Of a DNA stretch of 64,000 bases, positions 57,001 to 64,000 are shown piece by piece. The DNA is taken from contig OY756145.1 of the NCBI GenBank assembly GCA_963576785.1, positions 1,054,001-1,118,000 on the forward strand. The letters are read 5' to 3'. Numbering within the stretch: position 1 is the first letter of the stretch; every line of letters starts with the position of its first letter. The notes beneath the pieces are model-generated. The model did no database searches. It saw only the letters and a program-made list of their open reading frames with translations, and was not told where the DNA came from. The translations under genes were made by a program, and so were the position numbers. Origin of the DNA: Chlorophyllum brunneum (taxonomy: Eukaryota; Basidiomycota; Agaricomycetes; Agaricales; Agaricaceae).

Positions 57001-57289
57001 ACATTCCCCTTCTTATAATGCCCTATCTCCAGCAGTGGCTTAGGTAATCCTCCCAAGTTAGGTCCCAGCATTAGGGCACCACTGCCTTTGGCCAATATTG
57101 GACTTGGGCGATGCACACAGCTGGGTCACACTGTGACAGTGTGACGTCACTATGTGACTTGCTATGTGGCTGGGTGTGACAACTCCCATGCTAGCCTGTG
57201 ACAGCACCAAACAATGCCAAATAGGACCACACAACCTAATCCGGTATCACCCAGGAATATTGCTAAGCAACCATGCCTCGTGCACTGGT
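57001..57289. other. Unassigned stretch with a short palindrome
   Basis: No ORF or known repeat recognised. Contains a perfect palindrome GTCACACTG-TGA-CAGTGTGAC (57,125-57,145) overlapping GTGACGTCAC (57,141-57,150). It may be the tail of the SINE-like repeat to its right or the 5' part of the N' module. Confidence 0.5.
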
Positions 57290-57407
57290 ACTTCCCATGG
57301 TTGAGAATAAATCCCCCTCCACAGGTTTCGAACCTAGGACCTTCTAGCCAAGCAGCCTGGTAGGAATTAAGCCTACACCCAAACCACTCAACCATTAGGC
57401 CGACGTA
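57290..57407 (-). repeat. tRNA-Leu-derived SINE-like repeat
   Basis: The minus strand has a polymerase III A-box TGGTTGAGTGG (57,394-57,384) and B-box GGTTCGAAACC (57,334-57,324) 49 bases apart, which fits a tRNA with a long variable arm. Between them is a perfect anticodon arm GTAGG-CTTAATT-CCTAC with TAA at the anticodon, pointing to tRNA-Leu(UAA). The acceptor stem is not convincing, so this is a tRNA-derived SINE head or a tRNA pseudogene. It ends at the joint with LINE-A (about 57,407). Confidence 0.6.
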
Positions 57408-57881
57408 CTTGACCCCCTCCCAGACCTTCCAGTCCGGGAGTAGGCCTTCTTTTCAGCGTTGGAGCTTAAGGAGGCTTTGTTCTCTTGCTCTAATATGTCC
57501 TCTCCAGGGCCAGATCATGTTACATGGTCCCACCTTAAGTACATCATCATCGATGAAGATTGTCTGATGGTATTCCTGCACTTGGCCAATGCCTGCCTCA
57601 CAGTAGGGCACTGGCCCCACAGTTTCAAGGAGTCACTTTCGGTTATCATCCCAAAGCCGGGAAAGCCCTCCTACTCTACCCCCAAGGCATTCAGGCCAAT
57701 TGTCCTCCTGAACACGCTTGGTAAACTGGTTGAGAAAATACTTTCCAACCGAATCCAGTTTAATGCCATTAAACATGACATCTTTCACCCCCATCAACTT
57801 AGAGGCATTTGCCAACGTTCCACTGAGGACGCCGGGTTGTTCCTTACCTACCTAGTTCGTGCTGGGTGGGCTAAAGGTCTC
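57408..57881 (+). mobile_element. LINE-A (copy A7), part 1: RT N-terminus
   Basis: LINE-A from LPDLPVRE through GPDHVTWSHLKYIIIDEDCL, SVIIPKPGKPSYS and FRPIVLLNTLGKLVEKILSN to CRAGWAKGL, ending at the 15 bp target TGGGCTAAAGGTCTC (57,867-57,881), where a LINE-B inserted. Resumes at 59,278. Confidence 0.9.
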
Positions 57882-59277
57882 TTTTTTTTTTTTTTTTTTT
57901 TTAAATCAACATGTTTAAGGTGGTGCGCAATCGCAGTCCACTGTGACATGTAGGCTACAATGTAAGGATATACGAAGATAGGCTCTCCCCTGGCCGAACT
58001 AGACCGCCGACAGGCGGTCTGGGTGAACGGTCGCGGAAACACGCAGGGCGCGTGAATCCTAGACCAGAAAAACGAGCGACCCCTTGCCTCTCCTCCCTAG
58101 GGAGAGTATGCATCAATTCGCAATTAACTTCTACACACGTCGGAGATGTGGGAAGCTAGCAGGGGTCGCGCCGCATTATCCAACTCCCGCAAGCGGTGTG
58201 CTGGACTTAAACGCAAATGCAGCAGGGTTGCGTCTAAGAAAACCTGCCAGCTGGTCAATAGAGACCGGCAGGCCACGACGTCTCTTGTACAAAGGACAAG
58301 AGCACAAAATATGAGTGCGAGTCTCCAAAGGAGCCCCACACTCGCAGCCAACAGGCTCTAGAGGATGGAACCGGGAGCGGTACTTGCCGGTTGGAGCGTG
58401 CCCGAGGATGGCACGGTTCGCTCTCGTCGCAATAGATTGAGAGGGAAAAGACAGAAGCCACGAACCCCCATGGAGGTACGTTGGCTGTAACACTTTGTTC
58501 TTACTATCCCTAAGAGTAAGGAAGTTAGAACCGCGATAAGAGGAGCCCTGGAAAGCGACCTTCCAGGCCTTCTGAATAGTTGCTACGTTGGCTTTATGCA
58601 ACGAGTCGATCGACGTCGCTGGGCTACGCCCAGTGGCAACCTGTAGTTTGGTGGCAAAGACATGCACACCCTGATGAATAGACCATCCCGCTGACGACGG
58701 AACGGACCAGAAAGTGAGGGAGCGGTCAGGACGGTTCCTGAACCACTCCAATAAGAGACGACACACAGCCAGGGAGTGTCCCTGGCCAGAGTGCACAGAC
58801 GGGTTGAGAGCTCGCTTGGCAGAGCCAATCGAGTCCGTGAAGACCGCAATGTGTACAGCCTCAGAGACTGCCGCAGCAATTCCCAAGGCCATACGAATGG
58901 CGAAAAGTTCAGCATCTGGGGCTGTAACCTTGCCAGCTGGGTGACACGTTGCACGAAGCAAGCGTGTTCCCCTATAAACATGGGCAGCAGAAACTGCCTG
59001 GAAGTCTCCAACCAGTGGCAGACTTGCGTCCGTCGCTGCGTAGACAACCTGTCTATTCTCACGATACCCACGAAGGGTATCATTGAGCAAATCCACTTGA
59101 TGACCCGCAGGGTTTCCACCGAGCGAGGCGTCATACGTTTTATAAGTCACCTGGGCTGCGAAGCGGTCCATGAGACGAGAACCTGGCGACGCTTCGAGCG
59201 CAAAAGGCTCGAACGTCTCCGTCAGGTCTGGCAAATAAGAGTTTGCCTCCGTGACTGGCCCCTTGACCTTACCCGCC
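57882..59277 (-). mobile_element. Recent LINE-B insertion, perfect 15 bp TSD
   Basis: 5'-truncated LINE-B (1.4 kb) with a long T-tract (57,882-57,902) on the left. TSD TGGGCTAAAGGTCTC at 57,867-57,881 and 59,278-59,292 is identical. Rich in CpG, with an open ORF2 remainder. Its 3'UTR differs from other copies by lacking a short stretch (tccactgtgacatgtagg, without the usual tgtatctac). Confidence 0.95.
58176..59277 (-). CDS. LINE-B ORF2 C-terminal part (RNase H), intact frame
   Basis: About 366 LINE-B codons without a stop, starting at the truncation point (AGKVKGPVTEANS) and ending at TAA (58,176). Ribonuclease H, which removes RNA from RNA/DNA hybrids in the retrotransposition cycle: D in YAATDASLPL, E in APDAELFAIRMAL, D in VFTDSIGSAKRAL. 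C-terminal Cys/His motif CECGAPLETRTHILCSC. No initiation signal of its own; the first in-frame codons come from antisense LINE-A. A 5'-truncated fragment, probably untranslated. Confidence 0.8.
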
Positions 59278-59997
59278 TGGGCTAAAGGTCTCAAGACAAG
59301 CGTGGTTGCTTTTGACATTGCTCAGTTCTTCCCCTCTCTGAACCATGAGATGCTCATGGCTATCCTCGCCAAGCAGGGGTTCCCACTTAACGTGCGGACC
59401 TTTTTTGCTTCTTATTTGGTGGGCCGTTCCACTGTTTATACATGGAATGGCTTCTCCTCTGATCCTCGGGACACGGACATGGGCATTAGACAGGGCTCTG
59501 CCATGTCCCCCATCCTCTCTGGCCTCTACATTGCACCTCTTATGAAGGTTTTCGACTTATGGTTTACTTCCCCTGGGAGTACTCTGTTGTCATATGTCGA
59601 TGACAGTACCATTGTCACCCAGGCTAAGACTTGGGACAAGAACTTGGACACCCTCAAGGGGGCATACATGGTTCTCTTCAATCTATTTGTAGCGTTTGCA
59701 CTTGTCATGGAGCATGACAAGTCCGAGCTTGTCCACTTCTCCAGAAAGCCTGGAGACATCAATCCCCCCCTTGACTTGGGCTTTGGTCCATTCACAGGGG
59801 ACACTCCTCTCCACCCTAAGACCTACTGGAGGTACCTGGGCTTTTACTTCGATCATGCCTTGAATTTTCAGGAGTACGTTTGACATTACTCTACCAAGGC
59901 TCTCTCCACCATGAAAGTGATGGGGATGCTTGGTAACTCCTTCCGTGGTCTGACCCCCAAGCAGAAGCGGCTCCTTTTCAGGTCATGTGTCATGCCT
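59278..59997 (+). mobile_element. LINE-A (copy A7), part 2: RT palm with intact YVDD
   Basis: Continues part 1: motif A FDIAQFFPSLNHEM (59,320), motif B RQGSAMSPILSGLY (59,490; the usual G before Q is R) and motif C YVDD (about 59,597), the only LINE-A motif C in the window with both Asp. TGA 59,881 breaks the thumb. Ends at TCATGTGTCATGCCT (59,983-59,997), the target of the next LINE-B. Confidence 0.9.
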
Positions 59998-61715
59998 TTT
60001 CTTTTTTTTTTTTTTTTTAACTCATCATGTTTAAGGTAGTGCGCGGTCGCAGTCCACCTGTATCTACTGTGACATGTAGGCTACAAAAAGAGGGTAATCG
60101 AAGATTGGCTCTCCCCTGGCTGAACAAGACTGCTGACAGGCGGTCTGGGTGAATGATCGCGGAAACACGCACGGGCGCACAAATCCTAGACCAGAAAAAC
60201 AAGCGACCCCTAGCCTCCCCTCCCTAGGGAGAGTATGTGTCAATTCGCAATTAACTCCTACACACGTCAGAGAGGTGGGGAGCTAGCAGGGGCCGCGCTG
60301 CATTATCCAACTCCCGCAAGCAGTGTGTTGGACTTAAACGCAAATGCTAATGGATTGTGCTTAAGGAAACTAACAAGCTGGTCAACAGAGACTGGCAAGC
60401 CACGACGTCTCTTGTACAGTGGACAAGAGCACAAGATATGAGTGCGGGTCTCCAAAGGAGCCCCACACTCGCAGCCAATAGGCTCTAGAGGATGGAACTG
60501 GGAGCGATACTTGCCGGTCGGTGCGTGCCCGAGAATGGCATGATTCGCTCTCGTTGCGATGGACTGAGAGGGAAAGGAAGGAAGCCAAGAACCCCCACGG
60601 AGGTACGTTGGCTGTAGAAGTTTGTTCTTACTGTCCTTGAGAGCAAGGAAGTTAGAACCGTGGTAGGAGGAGTCCTGGAAAGTGACTTTCCAGGCCTTCT
60701 GAATGGCTGGTACATTGAGTTTATGCAGCGAGTCAATAGATGTCGCTGGACAATGCCCAGCGGCGATGCGAAGGTCGGTGGCAAATAAATGCACCTCTTG
60801 ATGAATGGACCATTTCGCCAAAGACGGAATGGACCAGAAGGTGAGGGAGCGGTCAGGACGACCCCTGAACCACTCCAACAAGAGATGACACACAGCCAGG
60901 GAATGTCCCTGGCCAGAATGTATGGACGGGTCAAGGGCTCGCTTGGCAGAACCAATTGAGTCCATAAAGACCATGATATGTACAGCCTCAGAAACTGCCA
61001 CAGCAGTTCCCAAAGCCATATGAATGGCGAACAGTTCAGCATCTGGGGCTGTAACCTTGCCAGCTGGGTGACGCGTTGCCCGAAGCAAACGTGTCCCCCT
61101 ATAAACATGGGCAGCAGAAACTGCCTGGAAGTCCCCAACCAGCGGCAGACTTGCGTCCGTTGCTGCGTAGACAACCTGTCTATCCTCACGATACCCACGA
61201 AGGGTATTGTTGAGCAAATCCACCTGACGACCCATGGGGTTTCCACCAAGCGAGGCATCATATGTTTTGTAAGTCACCTGGGCCACGTAGTGGTCCAGGA
61301 GACGAGAACCTGGGAATGCTTCGAGTGTGAACAGCTCGAACGCCTCTGTTAATTCTGGCAAATGAGAGTTTGCCTCTGTGACTGGCCCCTTGACCTTGAC
61401 CGCCTGAGCGGAGGTCATGAGAGTGATCGATCTGGGGTGTGGAACACATCCCCCAATGTACTGACGCCCCATAACAGAGCGGACAGGGTGATTCTCAGAA
61501 AGTATAGCAACCCTGTGGATGGCACGGGCAGCCAGCTTCCTGAGATGAAGATAGATGGGGATGAGGCCAGCCAAGGCCTCCGCTCCTCCGGTAGGGCTGG
61601 TGCGGAATGCACCAGTGATCCACAATGCAGCCTTGTGCTGCATAGTGTTGAGTTGTTTCAGGAGAGCCTTGTTACGGGCACCCTCATAAAACCACAAATG
61701 AAACCCATATGTAGC
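59998..61715 (-). mobile_element. Recent LINE-B insertion, 15 bp TSD
   Basis: 1.7 kb, 5'-truncated, T-rich tail at 59,998-60,018. TSD TCATGTGTCATGCCT (59,983-59,997) and TCATGCATCATGCCT (61,716-61,730), differing as TG versus CA, both derivable from CG (the CG form is seen in other LINE-A copies). The 3'UTR is intact. Confidence 0.93.
60303..61697 (-). CDS. LINE-B ORF2 C-terminal half (464 aa), intact frame
   Basis: Open from the thumb (GARNKALLKQLNTMQHKAALWI) through RNase H (YAATDASLPL, APDAELFAIHMAL, VFMDSIGSAKRAL), the VTFQDSSYHGSNF and GGSWLPSFPSQS block, and the C-terminal motif CECGAPLETRTHILCSC to TAA. RNase H acidic residues are in place. It lacks endonuclease and reverse transcriptase because of 5' truncation, so it cannot act alone. 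The open frame reflects recent insertion. Confidence 0.82.
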   Translation of the reverse strand: MWFYEGARNKALLKQLNTMQHKAALWITGAFRTSPTGGAEALAGLIPIYLHLRKLAARAIHRVAILSENHPVRSVMGRQYIGGCVPHPRSITLMTSAQAVKVKGPVTEANSHLPELTEAFELFTLEAFPGSRLLDHYVAQVTYKTYDASLGGNPMGRQVDLLNNTLRGYREDRQVVYAATDASLPLVGDFQAVSAAHVYRGTRLLRATRHPAGKVTAPDAELFAIHMALGTAVAVSEAVHIMVFMDSIGSAKRALDPSIHSGQGHSLAVCHLLLEWFRGRPDRSLTFWSIPSLAKWSIHQEVHLFATDLRIAAGHCPATSIDSLHKLNVPAIQKAWKVTFQDSSYHGSNFLALKDSKNKLLQPTYLRGGSWLPSFPSQSIATRANHAILGHAPTGKYRSQFHPLEPIGCECGAPLETRTHILCSCPLYKRRRGLPVSVDQLVSFLKHNPLAFAFKSNTLLAGVG

Positions 61716-62197
61716 TCATGCATCATGCCTATCGCAATATATGGCTTCCGTCTGTGGTATTTTGATAAGGCTCGGTGTAAGGGCCTCCTCAAATCCCTCA
61801 ATACTATGCAATGTAAGGCTGCATTGTGGATCACTGGTGCATTTCGCACCTCCCCCTCTGGCAGCGCTGAAGCCCTTACTGGTCTCATCCCCATCCACCT
61901 CCATCTGAAGAAGTTGGCCTCAAGAGCGAACTACCATCTCTCCACCCTCTCCAATACCTACCCTCTCCAATCCCTCCTCAATCGTCTGAATGCCAAGGGT
62001 GCCCCCCCACGCCCTCTCTCCATCTCCCTCCTGTCTGACCATCTCGTCAGACAGGTCAAAGGTTCCCTTATGGAAGCCACTTCCATGCTCCCATCTCTTA
62101 CTGAGCAGTTTGACCCCTGCTCTGCAGTGGCTCAGCCTGGTCACCATCTCCTGGACCGCTTTGTGGCCTAGGTCTCCTTCCACAACTCTCCTCGGTC
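61716..62197 (+). mobile_element. LINE-A (copy A7), part 3: thumb and connection
   Basis: Continues part 2 (MPIAIYGFRLWYFDKARCKGLL, ALTGLIPIHLHLKKLASRANYHL, SDHLVRQVKGSLMEA, PGHHLLDRFVA, TAG 62,169). Interrupted at 62,197 by LINE-A poly(T). The remainder of copy A7 would lie beyond the window. Confidence 0.9.
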
Positions 62198-62320
62198 TTT
62201 TTTTTTTTTTTTTTTTTATCATGGCCTAAGGCCAATTTATTACACGGCACTCAAACACAGCCCGCGGCCAGAATACAAATGAGTACTCTAGCAGGTATCT
62301 ATGGAGACGGTGGTAACTAC
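62198..62320 (-). mobile_element. LINE-A 3' end fragment
   Basis: T-tract and about 100 bp of LINE-A 3'UTR (catggcctaaggccaatttatt ...), cut at 62,320 by the poly(T) of the next LINE-B, which inserted in the same orientation. The remainder is beyond the window. Confidence 0.9.
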
Positions 62321-64000
62321 TTTTTTTTTTTTTTTTAAATCGTCATGTTTAAGGTGGTGCGTGATCGCAGTCCACCTGTATCTACTGTGACATGTAGGCT
62401 ACAATGTAAGGATATACGAAGATAGGCTCTCCCCTGGCCGAACTAGACTGCCGACAGGCGGTCTGGGTGAATGGTCGCGGAAACACGCATGAACGTGCGA
62501 GTCCTAGACCAGATGTGTAGAGCGACCCCTTGCCTCCCCTCCCTAAGGAGAGTATGCATCAATTCACAATTAACTTCTACACACGCCAGAGACGTGGGAA
62601 GCTAGCAGGGGTCGCGCTGCATTATCCAACTCCCGCAAGTGGTGTGTTGGCCTTAAACGCGAATGCAGAAGGATTGCGCTTAAAAAAATTAACCAGCTGG
62701 TCGATGGAGACCGGCAGGCCATGACGTCTCTTGTACAAAGGACAAGAGCACAAGATATGAGTACGGGTCTCCAGAGGAGCCCCACACCCGCAGCCAATGG
62801 GCTCTAGAGGATGGAACCGGGAGCAATACTCGCCGGTTGGAGCATGCCCGAGGATGGCACGGTTCGCTCTCATCGCAATAGACTGAGAGGGAAAAGAAGG
62901 AAGCCAAGAACCCCCATGGAGGTACGTCGGCTGTAGAACTTTGTCCTTACTGTCCTTGAGAACAAGGAAGTTCGAACCGCGATAAGAGGAGTCCTGGAAA
63001 GTGACTTTCCAGGCCTTCTGAATAGCTGCTACGTTGACTTTACGCAGTGAATCAATTGATGTCACTGGACGGCGTCCAGTGGCAACCTGTAAATCGGTGG
63101 CAAATGCATGCACACCCTGATGAATGGACCATTTCGCCGATGACGGAACGGACCAGAAAGTGAGGGAGCGGTCAGGACGATTCCCGAACCACTCCACCAA
63201 AAGACGACACACAGCCAGGGAATGTCCCTGGCCAGAGTGTACGGACGGGTCAAGAGCTTGCTTGGCGGAGCCAATCAAGTCCGTGAAGACTGCAATGTGT
63301 ACAGCCTCAGAGACCGCCGCAGCAGTTCCCAAGGCCATACGAATGGCAAAGAGTTCAGCATCTGGGGCTGTAACCTTGCCAGCTGGGTGACGCGTTGCAT
63401 GAAGCAAGCGTGTCCCCCTATAAACATGGGCAGCAGAAACTGCCTGGAAGTCTCCAACCAGAGGCAGACTCGCGTCCGTCGCTGCATAGACAACCTGCCT
63501 ATCCTCACAATACCCACGAAGGGTATCATTGAGCAAATCCACTTGACGACCCGCAGGGTTTCCACCGAGCGAGGCGTCGTACGTTTTATAAGTCACCTGG
63601 GCCGCGAAGCGGTCCATGAGACGAGAACCTGGGGACGCCTCCAGCGCAAACGGCTCGAACATCTCCGTTAGGTCTGGCAAGCGTAAGTTTGCCTCCATGA
63701 CCGGCCCCTTGACCTTACCCGCCTGGGTGGGGGTCATGAGAGCGATCGATCTGGGGTGTGGAACACAACCCCCTATATACTGATGCCCCATAACGGAACG
63801 AACAGGGTGATTATCAGAAAGCGTAGCCACCCTGTGGACGGCACGGGCAGCTAACTTCCTAAGATGAAGGTGGATGGGGATGAGGCCAGCCAAGGCTTCA
63901 GCTCCTCCGGTAGGGCTGGTGCGGAATGCACCAGTGATCCACAGTGCAGCTTTGCGCTGCATAGTGTTAAGTTGCTTCAGAAGGGCCTTGTTACGGGCAC
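62321..64000 (-). mobile_element. Recent LINE-B insertion, runs off window end
   Basis: T-tract 62,321-62,336, complete 3'UTR, then ORF2 C-terminal half to the window edge. High CpG and no stops, so it is among the youngest LINE-B copies here. The 5' end and TSD partner lie outside. Confidence 0.93.
62622..63999 (-). CDS. LINE-B ORF2 C-terminal half, partial, intact
   Basis: Open frame to TAA at 62,622 that continues upstream past the window edge (ARNKALLKQLNTMQRKAALWITG). Thumb, then RNase H with all acidic residues (YAATDASLPL, APDAELFAIRMAL, VFTDLIGSAKQAL), VTFQDSSYRGSNF and the C-terminal motif CGCGAPLETRTHILCSC. If the part outside the window is intact, this is the best candidate for a complete LINE-B; only sequence beyond the edge can show it. 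Confidence 0.85.
   Translation of the reverse strand, partial: ARNKALLKQLNTMQRKAALWITGAFRTSPTGGAEALAGLIPIHLHLRKLAARAVHRVATLSDNHPVRSVMGHQYIGGCVPHPRSIALMTPTQAGKVKGPVMEANLRLPDLTEMFEPFALEASPGSRLMDRFAAQVTYKTYDASLGGNPAGRQVDLLNDTLRGYCEDRQVVYAATDASLPLVGDFQAVSAAHVYRGTRLLHATRHPAGKVTAPDAELFAIRMALGTAAAVSEAVHIAVFTDLIGSAKQALDPSVHSGQGHSLAVCRLLVEWFGNRPDRSLTFWSVPSSAKWSIHQGVHAFATDLQVATGRRPVTSIDSLRKVNVAAIQKAWKVTFQDSSYRGSNFLVLKDSKDKVLQPTYLHGGSWLPSFPSQSIAMRANRAILGHAPTGEYCSRFHPLEPIGCGCGAPLETRTHILCSCPLYKRRHGLPVSIDQLVNFFKRNPSAFAFKANTPLAGVG

Noticed and set aside
1..64000. Host protein-coding genes, rRNA or CRISPR arrays
   Set aside because: Every long frame was traced to LINE-A, LINE-B or the chromovirus; no regular spacer array or rRNA-like sequence was seen.

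Overview
This window is almost wholly transposon DNA from a filamentous fungus. A basidiomycete is my guess, from Tad/I-like LINEs with RNase H and CCHC domains plus a chromodomain Ty3/gypsy element, but the species cannot be read from the sequence. I found no convincing host gene, rRNA or CRISPR array. All element boundaries were read by eye and may be off by a few bases.

Names used below. LINE-A and LINE-B are two related non-LTR retrotransposon families. Each encodes ORF1 (gag-like, zinc knuckles) and ORF2 (apurinic-type endonuclease, reverse transcriptase, RNase H, C-terminal Cys/His motif) and ends in poly(A). The 'N-module' is a non-coding repeat of about 1.4 kb that sits at the 5' side of many LINE copies in place of their own 5' part.

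Layout. 1-11,041: two composites, N-module/LINE-B (minus) and N-module/LINE-A (plus), head to head around a small LINE-A piece. 11,042-19,096: a near full-length LINE-A (minus) carrying a solo LTR, set between LINE-B pieces. 19,097-32,609: further N-module/LINE composites, including a 7.5 kb N-module/LINE-A unit (23,898-31,375) bounded by a target-site duplication (TSD). 32,610-49,128: an LTR-retrotransposon fragment, two long LINE-B copies (minus), two related solo LTRs, a 582 bp insertion holding a tRNA-like gene, and a 6.4 kb chromovirus (40,441-46,852). 49,129-57,000: LINE-B (plus) carrying an N-module/LINE-B composite that itself carries a LINE-A, then LINE-A with a diverged N-module. 57,001-64,000: a tRNA-derived SINE-like repeat, then a LINE-A (plus) split by recent LINE-B (minus) insertions with clear TSDs.

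The main result is the recurring chimera. At seven loci the N-module stops at essentially the same base and is joined, in sense orientation, to a different internal point of LINE-A or LINE-B. Two such chimeras are bracketed by 13-14 bp TSDs, so the chimera moved as one unit. This resembles the MINE (WEIRD + MGL) elements of Magnaporthe. Other notable points are an in-frame TGA shared by all six LINE-A ORF2 copies that span the site, a chromovirus whose primer-binding site pairs with its own predicted mRNA 5' end (Tf1-like self-priming) and which has an extra ORF after integrase, and a gradient of CpG decay that is visible even inside TSD pairs.
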